DNA of 64,000 nucleotides from Muribaculaceae bacterium. Its GTDB lineage: Bacteria > Bacteroidota > Bacteroidia > Bacteroidales > Muribaculaceae. The notes under the pieces are model-generated. The model was not told the origin of the DNA and did not search any database. It saw only the letters and a list, made by a program, of their open reading frames with translations. The DNA lies in contig JAFTRI010000006.1 in NCBI GenBank assembly GCA_017462345.1, positions 1 to 64,000 of the forward strand, given 5' to 3'. Both the position numbers and the translations under genes were made by a program. Below, one piece after another: positions 25,756 to 34,546 of the stretch; within the stretch, counting starts at the first letter, position 1; each line of letters opens with the position of its first letter.

Positions 25756-28500
25756 ATGACATTCAGACTACTCCGCTCATCATTGTTGGGAATATTGGCC
25801 ACAATCATGGCAATTCCGATGATGCAAGCAGCCGACACTCCGGTCAAACGTGAAATGCGCAGTGCGTGGGTTGCTACCGTGTGGCGTCTTGACTGGCCAC
25901 CGACAGTGATAACATCAACCGGCAACACCTCCCAGATACAACGGCAGAAAGATGCCATGACCGAGCTTCTTGACTCGCTCGCCCTCAACAACATGAACGC
26001 GATCAATTTCCAGGTACGCAGCCGCTGTGACGCGATGTACAAGTCAAGTTACGAGCCGTGGTCAACCGACCTTGTAAGCGAACGCGGCATGGATCCCGGA
26101 TGGGACCCCCTTGAATGGATTGTGGAGGAATGCCACAAACGCGGCATGGAATGCCATGCATGGGTCAACCCCTACCGTTACGAATCAGTCACCAACCAAT
26201 GGGACGATACTCCCAAATGCTACCGCGAAACCAATCCCGAATGGCTTCTGGATGTCAGCGGAGCAAGTATCCTCAACCCCGGGCTACCCGAAGTCACCGA
26301 CCAGATTGTTAAGGTAATCCGTGAAATAGTACAGAACTACGACATCGACGGGGTGCTCTTTGACGACTACTTCTACCTTGGTGGTACGCCGACCGACGAG
26401 ACCGGTGACGGTGTGCAGTACCAGGCTTACAAAGATGCAGGAGGTACATTGTCACAGGGTGACTGGCGCCGCGAGAACGTCAACAACATGGTTCAGGCGG
26501 TCTATGACATGATCCAGGAAGAGAAACCGTGGGTGCGTTTCGGCATATCCCCAGCCGGAGTGGCCTGTACAGTGGTATCACATGCAGCGAAATACGGTAT
26601 CGAGCCTTGTCCGTCGGGCAGTGACTGGCAGTATGACAAAATATACAGTGACCCTGTGGCATGGATAGCCAACCACTCCTTAGACTACATATCACCTCAG
26701 ATATACTGGACTGAGGGATATACGACTGCCGACTACTCACTGATATGTCCGTGGTGGAGCGAGACGGCAGCCCATTTCGGCCGCCACTTCTATTCAAGCC
26801 ACTCCATTTCTTCTCTTCAGGCAACCGATGGAGGATACACCCCCCAATCAATGAGCCTACGCGAGCAATCCTTGCTGAACCCGAAAGCATCAGGGCCCAA
26901 CAGCACATCCTACGAAGAATTTGCCAACCAGATACGCCTCAACCGCAGCAGCTCGCTTGACGGAGCACCGGGATCGATATTCTATTCCTGCAAGTATCTC
27001 TACGATGTATCCCCAAAGTTTGCCCATTATCTGAAAACGACCGTGTTCAACACTCCGTCACTTGTACCTGCCATGACATGGAAAGCCGGCTACAATCCCG
27101 GAAACATCTCGAACCTTAGCCGTAACGGCGCGACACTCACATGGAGCGGATATGACAATGTAAGGTATACCGTCTATGCCGTACCGTCATCGATGCCTGT
27201 CGAGAATTTCGCCAAAGATGCCGAATATCTGCTGGGCACGTCATACTCCACCAGCTTCACCGTACCCGACAACCGACTGAGCGGATATACCTACGCAGTG
27301 TGTGTCCTTGACCGCTACGGCAACGAATACTCCCCGGTGTTCATCGGCGTACCCACCAAGACCATGCCTGCCCCGACATTAGGATACCCCGCCGCGGGAG
27401 CTGATGCCGAAGCTCCATTTGAATTCACATGGAATGCAGTCGACGGAGCATCGTCCTACATCATTGAGATTGCGGAGGACAATGCATTCACCAAGCTGCT
27501 ATATACCCGCCTGTGCAACACCACAGCCTGTTCCACCGACGAGTTTGAAGATATGCCCATTACAGGAACACTGTATTGGCGTGTGCGCGCTTGCGGAAAC
27601 GGCTACAACGACGGAATCTCGGAAATACGTGCATTCCAGCCCGTAACCATGACAATCCTTGAACCGGCAAGCGGCTCCACCGGAGTGACCCTCACCCCCA
27701 CAATCAAGTGGAACATCGCCGACCGTGATGTCTCACTTGAAATCGCAACGTCAAGCGGTTTTGAATCGGGCAAGATGATATATACCACAACCACCACCGG
27801 AGGCTCATTCACTGTACCCGCCAATACCCTTGGCAGCTATACGACCTATTTCGTGCGCCTCGGATATGAGAAAGACGGCATCGCACTATACTCTGATGCA
27901 GTATCATTCACCACCCTTGAGATCATTCCCGATGCTCCGACAGTCCTCTACCCTGTCGAAGGCGGAGATTTCTATTCCGAGGATTTCATCTGGGTTACAC
28001 CCGTAACCGGCATATCCAACATACGTATCGAGATGAGCAGCAGCTCCACATTCGGCCGCACACGGTTTATCGAGGACTGCGCTGCCGGGACATGGTGCAC
28101 ATCGACCAAGTCAGGCGAGCTAAAAGTCGACGGCAAAGCCTTGACCGCAGGACAGATGTACCGCATACGAGTACGCGGCAACTACACCTCGTCAGAAGGC
28201 TCCCAGACAACCGGCTGGTCTCCGGTCGTTACCGCCTACTACCGTGGCGAAGGTGCCGGAATTGAAGCCATCAATACCACTGCGCAAGGAATTTCCGTAA
28301 CCGACGGACAGCTTGTAATCAACCGTTCAGGCAATGTCAAGGTCTCAGCCATCACTCCGACCGGAGCCGAACTCGGCATCATCCATGACGGCATCGTATC
28401 AGGAACCACAACCGTCTCTCTCGATGCACTCGGTAAAGGGATTATCATCCTTGTCATAGAGACCGAGGATGGACGCTCGGCAATAAAGACATCACTCTAA
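25756..28500 (+). CDS. Secreted GHL10-type glycoside hydrolase-like protein with FN3-like domains
   Basis: A 914-residue protein with a signal peptide ending MMQAADT. Residues about 30-400 are a GHL10 (DUF187-type) barrel: KREMRSAWVATVWRLDWPP at the N-terminus, NAINFQVRSRCDAMYKS, MECHAWVNPYR, YDIDGVLFDDYFY (likely acidic active-site strand), VRFGISPAGV and DYISPQIYW. Several beta-sandwich segments resembling fibronectin type III follow (about residues 440-820; e.g. FEFTWNAVDGASSYIIEIAE, TPTIKWNIADRDVSLEIATS). The C-terminus from about residue 838 (GISVTDGQLVINRSGNVKVS to GRSAIKTSL) is sorting-domain-like, making it a probable T9SS client. Such proteins are thought to act on peptidoglycan or other glycans. 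It follows the amylase with its own promoter. Confidence 0.82.
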   Translation: MTFRLLRSSLLGILATIMAIPMMQAADTPVKREMRSAWVATVWRLDWPPTVITSTGNTSQIQRQKDAMTELLDSLALNNMNAINFQVRSRCDAMYKSSYEPWSTDLVSERGMDPGWDPLEWIVEECHKRGMECHAWVNPYRYESVTNQWDDTPKCYRETNPEWLLDVSGASILNPGLPEVTDQIVKVIREIVQNYDIDGVLFDDYFYLGGTPTDETGDGVQYQAYKDAGGTLSQGDWRRENVNNMVQAVYDMIQEEKPWVRFGISPAGVACTVVSHAAKYGIEPCPSGSDWQYDKIYSDPVAWIANHSLDYISPQIYWTEGYTTADYSLICPWWSETAAHFGRHFYSSHSISSLQATDGGYTPQSMSLREQSLLNPKASGPNSTSYEEFANQIRLNRSSSLDGAPGSIFYSCKYLYDVSPKFAHYLKTTVFNTPSLVPAMTWKAGYNPGNISNLSRNGATLTWSGYDNVRYTVYAVPSSMPVENFAKDAEYLLGTSYSTSFTVPDNRLSGYTYAVCVLDRYGNEYSPVFIGVPTKTMPAPTLGYPAAGADAEAPFEFTWNAVDGASSYIIEIAEDNAFTKLLYTRLCNTTACSTDEFEDMPITGTLYWRVRACGNGYNDGISEIRAFQPVTMTILEPASGSTGVTLTPTIKWNIADRDVSLEIATSSGFESGKMIYTTTTTGGSFTVPANTLGSYTTYFVRLGYEKDGIALYSDAVSFTTLEIIPDAPTVLYPVEGGDFYSEDFIWVTPVTGISNIRIEMSSSSTFGRTRFIEDCAAGTWCTSTKSGELKVDGKALTAGQMYRIRVRGNYTSSEGSQTTGWSPVVTAYYRGEGAGIEAINTTAQGISVTDGQLVINRSGNVKVSAITPTGAELGIIHDGIVSGTTTVSLDALGKGIIILVIETEDGRSAIKTSL

Positions 28501-28514
28501 CCCTATTATGCCCT

Positions 28515-28544
28515 CATCTCCCCCTTTTATCCATGGGGGAGGTG
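28515..28544. repeat. Strong intergenic palindrome between the GHL10 gene and the ABC importer
   Basis: CATCTCCCCC at 28515-28524 pairs with GGGGGAGGTG at 28535-28544 (one G-U pair), with a 10-base loop. No T run follows, so it is a poor terminator on the plus strand. G/C-block palindromes of this style recur as dispersed intergenic repeats in many bacterial genomes; only one copy is visible here. Confidence 0.5.
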
Positions 28545-28580
28545 TCCTTAGGGCAGGACGACTGACAGCAGGAGCGTATC

Positions 28581-29717
28581 ATGACAAAGATTCTGACACT
28601 TACAGGGCTACTCGCCCTGCTCGTTTCCATCGGCAGCTGCCGACGCTCAGGTACTTCGGCAACATCCCCTGCCGCCGAAGGGGATACAATCACCCACAAT
28701 GCCTCATTGCTGACCATTGTGGACTACGGTGACTACACCCTCGTTGATGTGACAAACCCATGGGATACATCATCCCTGCTGCAACGGTACATCCTGATAC
28801 CAAGAGATAACGCGAGCGACAACCACCGCGCCTCTTTCCCGGAGGGCATACAGATTACGGTGCCGCTACGCTCCTCCCTGGTCTACTCGTCGGTTCATGC
28901 CGCCGCAATCAAGGATATAGGCGCAGTGGGAGCAATTACCGGTGTGTGTGATGCAGGCTATTACAAGATTCCGGAAATACTTTCAGGCATATCGGCAGGC
29001 CGTATAGCCGATGCCGGACAGTCAATGTCCCCGTCCATAGAAAAAATAATGGCACTCGAACCTGAAGCCATACTCACCTCACCGTTCCAGAACGCCGGGC
29101 ATGGTGCAATAACCCAACTCGGCATACCCATCATCGAATGTGCCGATTACATGGAAAGCACCCCGTTGGGACGTGCCGAATGGATAAAACTATACGGGGA
29201 GCTGTATGGAAACCGGAATGCAGCCGACTCCATTTTCCGCGAAGTATCCGCACGATATGAATCCATAAGGCAATGCGTGTCGCAGGTTACATACAAGCCT
29301 ACCGTAATCAGCGAAATGGTAACCGACGGTGTATGGTACATGCCGGGAGGACACAGCTACATGGCCGGCATGTTCAAGGATGCAGGAGCCTGCTACCCCT
29401 GGAGCGAAAATACTTCAACAGGCTCGTTACAACTTGATTTTGCCACAGTATATGAACACGCAAGCGATGCCGATATATGGCTCATAAAGACATTCGGTAG
29501 AGACCTTACACTTGACGAGCTACGCTCATCCTACCCGCTTCACGCCAGGATGTCGGCATTCTCCCATGGCGGAGTCTACGCCTGTAACACCTCCTCGACA
29601 ACATTCTTTGAAGATTTCCCGTTCCATCCCGACCTGCTGCTTGCCGAGTATGTGAACTTGTTCCATCCCGGGCTGCTGCCTGACTCCACACTAATATATT
29701 TCAGACAAGTAAAATGA
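28581..29717 (+). CDS. ABC transporter substrate-binding lipoprotein (BtuF/FecB type)
   Basis: A 378-residue lipoprotein with signal ending SIGSC (Cys20). It has the two-lobed cluster III binding-protein pattern: VYSSVHAAAIKDIGAVGAI, IEKIMALEPEAILTSPFQN, QLGIPIIECADYMESTPLGRAEWIKLYG, and TVISEMVTDGVWYMPGGHSYM. Family members capture cobalamin, haem or ferric siderophores and feed them to a BtuC/FecD permease. Here the permease and ATPase follow with a 4-base overlap and a 6-base gap. A good Shine-Dalgarno (AGGAG) lies 7 bases before the ATG. No cobalamin riboswitch is seen upstream, so iron-siderophore or haem is as likely as B12. Confidence 0.85.
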   Translation: MTKILTLTGLLALLVSIGSCRRSGTSATSPAAEGDTITHNASLLTIVDYGDYTLVDVTNPWDTSSLLQRYILIPRDNASDNHRASFPEGIQITVPLRSSLVYSSVHAAAIKDIGAVGAITGVCDAGYYKIPEILSGISAGRIADAGQSMSPSIEKIMALEPEAILTSPFQNAGHGAITQLGIPIIECADYMESTPLGRAEWIKLYGELYGNRNAADSIFREVSARYESIRQCVSQVTYKPTVISEMVTDGVWYMPGGHSYMAGMFKDAGACYPWSENTSTGSLQLDFATVYEHASDADIWLIKTFGRDLTLDELRSSYPLHARMSAFSHGGVYACNTSSTTFFEDFPFHPDLLLAEYVNLFHPGLLPDSTLIYFRQVK

Positions 29718-30748
29718 CAGCCGGCATGAAATCACGCAAAGCAATCACACTATGGTCACTCGCCATTGCAATAGTACTGCTGTTCACGGCATGCCTCATC
29801 TTCGGCTCGGTCGATATTCCGTTGAGCGGTGTGACCGACGCGCTGCTGGGCCGTCAGACCGAACGTCACACATGGAGTGTCATTGTCATCGAGTCACGAT
29901 TGCCCATGGCCTGTACCGCCACTCTTGCCGGTGCGGCTCTTGCCGTATCAGGACTGCTGCTACAGACCACATTCGACAATCCGCTTGCAGGGCCGTCGAT
30001 TCTCGGAATATCCGCCGGCTCAAGCCTGGGAGTCGCCATAGTAATGCTCGCACTCGGCGGGACAATCGGCACATCATTCGGCTCTTATTTCAGCGTACTC
30101 GCAGGGGCACTGCTCGGTGCGGCAATAATCATGGTAACACTCCTGGCTTTCTCATCAATGGTAAAGAGTACGGCAATGCTGCTGATAATAGGCATAATGA
30201 TAAGTTATCTGGCGTCTTCGGCAATATCTCTGCTCAATTTTTTCTCCACCCAGGAGGGCGTCCATTCGTTTGTAATATGGGGACTGGGAAACTTTTCGGG
30301 AGTGACACTCGACCGTCTTCCCGTATTCGCATCCCTGACAACAATCGCCATCGCACTGTCCTTTCTCATGGTAAAGCCGCTCAATGCCCTGCTTCTCGGT
30401 GCACGATACGCCGAAAATCTCGGTGTCAACATCCGAGCCACACGCAACCGTCTGCTTATACTGTCGGGGACGCTCACGGCAGTCGTTACCGCATTCTGCG
30501 GACCGATAGGATTTCTCGGGCTGATCGTCCCCCATATCGCCCGCCTTGCCCTGCGGTCATCCAACCATATCGTGCTACTGCCGGCAACCGCCCTCGCCGG
30601 TGCCGCCATAGCCCTGCTCTGCACCCTCATCAGCGTCATCCCGTCCCAATGGGGCATAATCCCCATCAATGCAATAACCCCGGTCATAGGTGTTCCCATA
30701 ATCATATACATCATTCTTAACCGCAAGAAAATACTGTATTTCAACTGA
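29714..30748 (+). CDS. FecCD-family ABC transporter permease
   Basis: A 344-residue polytopic membrane protein of the BtuC/FecCD family. Signature segments include DIPLSGVTDALLG, ESRLPMACTATLAGAALAVSGLLLQTTFDNPLAGPSILGIS (the conserved RLPR-like and GxNPLAxPxxLG block) and FLGLIVPHIARLALRSSNH (the coupling loop to the ATPase). About ten membrane helices are expected. The ATG overlaps the TGA of the binding-protein gene (ATGA), showing translational coupling; the ATPase gene starts 6 bases after its stop. Confidence 0.9.
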   Translation: MTAGMKSRKAITLWSLAIAIVLLFTACLIFGSVDIPLSGVTDALLGRQTERHTWSVIVIESRLPMACTATLAGAALAVSGLLLQTTFDNPLAGPSILGISAGSSLGVAIVMLALGGTIGTSFGSYFSVLAGALLGAAIIMVTLLAFSSMVKSTAMLLIIGIMISYLASSAISLLNFFSTQEGVHSFVIWGLGNFSGVTLDRLPVFASLTTIAIALSFLMVKPLNALLLGARYAENLGVNIRATRNRLLILSGTLTAVVTAFCGPIGFLGLIVPHIARLALRSSNHIVLLPATALAGAAIALLCTLISVIPSQWGIIPINAITPVIGVPIIIYIILNRKKILYFN

Positions 30749-30754
30749 CAATCC

Positions 30755-31753
30755 ATGCAGCATCCCGATGTAATATTATCGACCCGTAATCTCTCGGTAG
30801 GCTACCGTTCAGGAAAATCCGTCACGACAATCCTGCACGGACTTGACCTTACACTGAGACGCGGGGAATTAGTGTGCCTTCTCGGTGCCAACGGCATAGG
30901 AAAATCCACATTGCTTCGCACCCTGTCGGGCGTACAGGCCCCGCTGTCAGGAGAAGTGACCATATCGGGGCGCGACATGACACATTATTCCCCGAAAGAA
31001 CTGTCCCGGCTCATAAGCATAGTATATACCGACCGCACACTCGCCGGGGCTCTCACCGTCAACGAACTGGTATCTCTCGGACGACATCCCTATACAGGCT
31101 TTCTCGGCCGCCTTGATCATAAAGACCGTACAATAATCTCACATTCACTCGATGCCGTAGGCATGAGGCACAAAGCCGACTGCCACGTGGCAACACTATC
31201 GGACGGAGAACGGCAAAAGGTGATGATAGCCCGTGCCCTTGCCCAAGAAGCTCCGGTAATCATCCTTGACGAACCCACGGCTTTTCTCGATGTCGCAAGC
31301 CGCATCGACACCATGAGGCAACTGCACTCACTCGCCTGCGAGCACGGCAAGGCGATACTTCTCTCCTCACATGACATAAACTGTTCGCTCTCAACAGCCG
31401 GACGTCTATGGCTTCTGCGACATGACAGGACTATGTCCGAGGGCGTGACAGAAGACATGATCATGAACGGAGAGCTCGAATCGCTGTTCAGCGACAACCG
31501 CAAAGTCAGTTTCGACCGGACGGCCGGTGATTTCCACGCCGATACCGAATACCTGCACACGGTATCACTCGATTGTGACGACACCATACTCCGGCACTGG
31601 ATAACCAATGCTCTACACCGCAACAAGATCGAGACCGGCAACCACAATTCCCCTATAAACATCACGGCAACATCAGCCACTCACATCACCGTCAACGGAA
31701 TTCCAGCCACCTCGATATCCCAGATGCTGGATATGCTGCATGCGAGATTATAA
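30755..31753 (+). CDS. ABC transporter ATP-binding protein (BtuD/FecE type)
   Basis: A 332-residue ATPase powering the preceding importer. Walker A is GANGIGKST, the signature is LSDGERQKVMIARALAQ, Walker B is VIILDEPTAFLD, and the switch His is in SSHDIN. The core ends near residue 250; a further 80 residues or so (FDRTAGDFHADTEYLHTVSL, NALHRNKIETGN, ATHITVNGIPATSISQML) form an extension not present in typical 250-260-residue BtuD/FecE proteins. Its role is unknown; a regulatory domain is one possibility. No terminator was found directly after it. Confidence 0.9.
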   Translation: MQHPDVILSTRNLSVGYRSGKSVTTILHGLDLTLRRGELVCLLGANGIGKSTLLRTLSGVQAPLSGEVTISGRDMTHYSPKELSRLISIVYTDRTLAGALTVNELVSLGRHPYTGFLGRLDHKDRTIISHSLDAVGMRHKADCHVATLSDGERQKVMIARALAQEAPVIILDEPTAFLDVASRIDTMRQLHSLACEHGKAILLSSHDINCSLSTAGRLWLLRHDRTMSEGVTEDMIMNGELESLFSDNRKVSFDRTAGDFHADTEYLHTVSLDCDDTILRHWITNALHRNKIETGNHNSPINITATSATHITVNGIPATSISQMLDMLHARL

Positions 31754-31882
31754 ATCAACCGTCCGCACCCCGCATAAGTTATTATTTTACACTTTTTACC
31801 CGAAATATTTGACCATTTGACAGCGAATGGCTAATATTGCAATACAATTATTATTTATACTTCAATTTAAAACCTAATCTTT

Positions 31883-32281
31883 ATGAAAATCTTTACTCTT
31901 GCAATCCTTACTCTTCTCACTACAACTCCTTAATGGCGCAAAGCAGGTATGCCCGGCACATATCAAAAGCGGGAGCTTCATTTACTGCCAAGAACCAATC
32001 GTTAAAAACCGGATACTCACCGATATGCTCTAAGATAGTGCCTCTCGATTCCGACGAGTCCGCACCGCTGATGCATCCACGACAGGAGGAAGAATGGCTA
32101 TACGAAGGGGATTGGACGAAAGGCGGGGATAACCAGCATCAACGCCGGCAGTACAGCTACCGGAGAAACTGTCATTTACACCCTGCAAGGCATACGTATC
32201 GACAGTTCCGTTGACAACCTGCAGCCGGGATTGTATATCATAAAGAGCAACGGAAAGACGGGCAAGATATACAAGCGATAA
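31883..32281 (+). pseudogene. Internally deleted T9SS-cargo gene relic
   Basis: A broken secreted-protein gene. ATG at 31883 opens a signal peptide (KIFTLAILTLLTTT) that stops at TAA 31931. The continuation LMAQSRYARHISKAGASF lies in another frame, up to EEEWLYEGDWTKGG near 32128. From 32129 the original frame resumes as ITSINAGSTATGETVIYTLQ, then GLYIIKSNGKTGKIYKR and TAA at 32279-32281. That last part is a classic T9SS C-terminal sorting domain (V.Y.LQG..I....L..GLYIIK..GK..K). Signal and sorting domain survive, while the functional middle, normally hundreds of residues, is gone. At least two frame changes make it non-functional as read. Confidence 0.7.
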
Positions 32282-32298
32282 TCAAAGCCAAAACAATT

Positions 32299-32334
32299 AG
32301 CCCCGGAAACGTGTCGCAAACGGTTTCCGGGGCT
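32299..32334. terminator. Bidirectional-type terminator between relic and thioredoxin gene
   Basis: AGCCCCGGAAAC at 32299-32310 pairs perfectly over 12 bases with GTTTCCGGGGCT at 32323-32334, loop of 12. It sits between two converging genes; short T-rich tracts flank it on both strands. Confidence 0.7.
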
Positions 32335-32363
32335 TGTTATGCAAGAGGGTTTACTGTTGCCTG

Positions 32364-32807
32364 TTACAGATGAGCGTTGATTGCGGCATCAAATTCCTCG
32401 GCTGACATAAGTCCCACATGGCTGTCAACCGTACCGTCAGGCTTTACGTATGTGATCTGAGGTATCGACGACACGCCATATTGCGCAGCGACCTCGGGAC
32501 ACGCCTCAATGTCCACTGAAATAAATTTCACCTTTCCGGCATACTTCTCGGCAGCGGCTTTGAATATAGGGGCGAATTTCTGGCACGGGCCACACCATGT
32601 CGCATTAAAATCGATGATCATAAGCTGCTCCGCATCCTTGGTGTCAAGAGCATCCTCGGTGAGTGTTATCACACTTCCTTCTGCAACAGCTGTTTCAGCT
32701 ACCGCTCCGGCATTGTTCTGAGAGTCGGCACTTTTTCCTGCACATGAGGCAAGACCCAATCCGGCTACAAGCGCCACCCCGGCTAAAAAGACATTAATTT
32801 TCTTCAT
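32364..32807 (-). CDS. Thioredoxin-fold lipoprotein
   Basis: A 147-residue protein with lipoprotein signal ending LASC (Cys22), a short Ala/Glu-rich linker and a complete thioredoxin domain. The active site is WCGPC (Cys72, Cys75) in IIDFNATWCGPCQKF, and the cis-Pro is in VSSIPQITYV. It should reduce or exchange disulphides in the periplasm, membrane-anchored through the lipid. The ATG at 32807 (MKKINVF) gives a proper signal peptide; a TTG three codons upstream was not used. The upstream neighbour on the same strand, a flavin reductase, ends 19 bases away. Confidence 0.88.
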   Translation of the reverse strand: MKKINVFLAGVALVAGLGLASCAGKSADSQNNAGAVAETAVAEGSVITLTEDALDTKDAEQLMIIDFNATWCGPCQKFAPIFKAAAEKYAGKVKFISVDIEACPEVAAQYGVSSIPQITYVKPDGTVDSHVGLMSAEEFDAAINAHL

Positions 32808-32826
32808 AAATGGCAATTAGTTTTTA

Positions 32827-33348
32827 TCAATCTCCTGTTTTAATCCAGGCATGTTTTATCTCGGCAATATAGATGTCATGCAGTCCGCCTCCGGGTTCAT
32901 CGTTATACCACTTTTCGAGAGGCTCCCTGTCAACGAACTTCCCGGGAGACATTGTGTCCTTGAATATCACTTCGCAGTCAAGCACTATACGTGCATGGTC
33001 AAATGTAACCTGACCCGACGGCAATTCCACTGCGGTTAACCCCGGATAGTGCTTCTTGTCAAACGTGCGGCCGCTTTCCTTGCCCATTACAGCCAAGTCC
33101 TTGCGTTTATCCTCCGGAAAGAATGTAAGCGTAAAGCGCCCTGTGCGTTCTATATATCCATGCGTGAAACGTTCGGGACGCACATATACCGTAACCACCG
33201 GACGAGCCCACAAGAATCCCACACCTCCCCAACTGGCAGTCATCATGTTATAGTCACCGGTATTGCCCGATGTTATCAGCATCCAGTCACTGCCAATGAG
33301 TTTTATGAAATTCCCGTTGATTTCCGACGGCTTGATTTCCTGCATCAT
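32827..33348 (-). CDS. Flavin reductase family protein (second copy type)
   Basis: A 173-residue FMN-binding split-barrel protein: NFIKLIGSDWMLITSGNTGDYNMMTASWGGVGFLW, then RFTLTFFPEDKRKDLAVMGKESGR and GLTAVELPSGQVTFDHARIVLDCEVIF. The N-terminal block is the FMN contact region of the family. It differs considerably from the protein at 8483-9043, so the two are not recent duplicates. ATG at 33348 (or 33345, MQEIKP) is preferred to a TTG eight codons earlier. It lies between thioredoxin and malate dehydrogenase, with a terminator separating it from the latter. Confidence 0.85.
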   Translation of the reverse strand: MMQEIKPSEINGNFIKLIGSDWMLITSGNTGDYNMMTASWGGVGFLWARPVVTVYVRPERFTHGYIERTGRFTLTFFPEDKRKDLAVMGKESGRTFDKKHYPGLTAVELPSGQVTFDHARIVLDCEVIFKDTMSPGKFVDREPLEKWYNDEPGGGLHDIYIAEIKHAWIKTGD

Positions 33349-33380
33349 CCTATTACTGTTCTTAATTATCAAAAAGGAAA

Positions 33381-33419
33381 AGGAGCAAACCGTTCCTCTT
33401 TAAGGAAACGCTTGCTCCT
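33381..33419 (-). terminator. Terminator after malate dehydrogenase
   Basis: On the minus strand AGGAGCAAG..GTTTCC pairs with GGAAC..TTGCTCCT around a short AT loop (33381-33419). It is followed by TTTTCCTTTTT. It lies 38 bases beyond the mdh stop and just ahead of the next minus-strand gene. Confidence 0.65.
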
Positions 33420-33457
33420 CTTGTTTTGTTCTATGACGTCATGTCATCAGTTGTAGT

Positions 33458-34384
33458 TTACGCAAGCGCAGCATTGGTCTTGTGGACGGCTTCAGCACTC
33501 TTGGCAAAGAGAGCCTTTTCCTCGTCATTGAGGTCAAACTCAACGATTTTCTCAATACCGTTACGTCCAAGGATACAGGGAACGCCTATGCATATATCCT
33601 TTTCGCCATACTCGCCTTCAAGAAGTGCGCTACAGGTAATCATGCGCTTCTGGTCATGGATTACAGCCGCTGCAACCTGTGCTGCTGCCGCACCGGGAGC
33701 GTACCATGCCGATGTTCCGAGAAGACCGGTGAGTGTTGCACCGCCAACCATTGTGTCGGCTGCCACCTTCTTCAGAGTCTCGGCATCGAGAAGTTCACTC
33801 ACGGGAATACCGCGGTAAGCGGCATAGCGGGTCAACGGAATCATGGTAGTATCACCGTGACCGCCCATTACGATACCCTCGATTTCGTTGGGGTTGGCAT
33901 TGAGTGCCTGGCTCAGGAAATACTTGAAACGCGCGCTGTCGAGTGCCCCGCCCATACCGATGATGCGGTTCTTTGGCAGACCGCTTGTCTTGTGGATAAG
34001 ATAGGTCATGGTGTCCATCGGGTTGGAAACGCACACGATGACAGCATTGGGAGAATATTTGAGAACGCTGTCTGTTACCGACTTCACGATACCTGCGTTC
34101 ACACCGATAAGCTCTTCACGGGTCATACCCGGCTTGCGGGGAATACCTGATGTGATGACTACGACATCGGAATCGGCAGTCTTTTCGTAATCGTTGGTCA
34201 CACCTGTCATGCGGGTGTTAAGACCGAGGATATTTGCAGTCTGCATGATATCCATTGTCTTGCCTTCCGAAAGACCCTCCTTGATGTCGATAAGAACTAC
34301 TTCATCAGCCACTCCGGTGGTCACCAATACATTTGCACATGTTGCGCCTACGTTGCCGGCGCCTACAACAGTTACCTTTGACAT
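33458..34384 (-). CDS. mdh: Malate dehydrogenase
   Basis: A 308-residue NAD-dependent dehydrogenase of the LDH-like MDH type that interconverts malate and oxaloacetate. The Rossmann motif is VVGAGNVGATCANVL. VLIDIKEGLSEGKTMD contains the Asp that selects NAD. The catalytic His is in IVMGGHGDTTMIPLTRYA, and the substrate Arg residues are in SGIPRKPGMTREEL and VSNPMDTMTYL. In these bacteria it serves the reductive branch to succinate and propionate. A good promoter lies 63 bases upstream. Confidence 0.95.
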   Translation of the reverse strand: MSKVTVVGAGNVGATCANVLVTTGVADEVVLIDIKEGLSEGKTMDIMQTANILGLNTRMTGVTNDYEKTADSDVVVITSGIPRKPGMTREELIGVNAGIVKSVTDSVLKYSPNAVIVCVSNPMDTMTYLIHKTSGLPKNRIIGMGGALDSARFKYFLSQALNANPNEIEGIVMGGHGDTTMIPLTRYAAYRGIPVSELLDAETLKKVAADTMVGGATLTGLLGTSAWYAPGAAAAQVAAAVIHDQKRMITCSALLEGEYGEKDICIGVPCILGRNGIEKIVEFDLNDEEKALFAKSAEAVHKTNAALA

Positions 34385-34446
34385 AATTTTGTTTGGTTTA
34401 AGAATATGTTATTTTCTATGTTTGTTCTGTCTGCTTTCCGCTTGCA

Positions 34447-34478
34447 CAAATTTACGCAATTATTTCGTTCCGCTCAAT
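34447..34478 (-). promoter_or_regulatory. Promoter of mdh
   Basis: On the minus strand ATTG (34478-34475) is followed after 20 bases by TAAATTTG (34454-34447), the Bacteroidota -33/-7 pattern, 63 bases before the mdh ATG. Confidence 0.6.
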
Positions 34479-34546
34479 CTTTAACGAAAATTTATATCTA
34501 CAATCGCAGTTTCAGTTTTTCACATCCCGCCACAGCTGTCCAGGTT

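Noticed and set aside
28501-28580. Possible cobalamin riboswitch before the BtuF-like gene
   Set aside because: The 80-base gap is too short and shows only a simple palindrome; no B12-box-like sequence is present.
29752-30720. A 322-codon open frame overlapping the FecCD permease in another frame
   Set aside because: The translation is Arg/His/Pro-rich low-complexity text without hydrophobic segments, while the permease frame is clearly conserved.
31837-32214. A 125-codon open frame that could be called a small gene
   Set aside because: It crosses from leader sequence through a signal-peptide gene in a different frame and ends inside a sorting domain in the wrong frame; it is better explained as part of a frameshifted relic.
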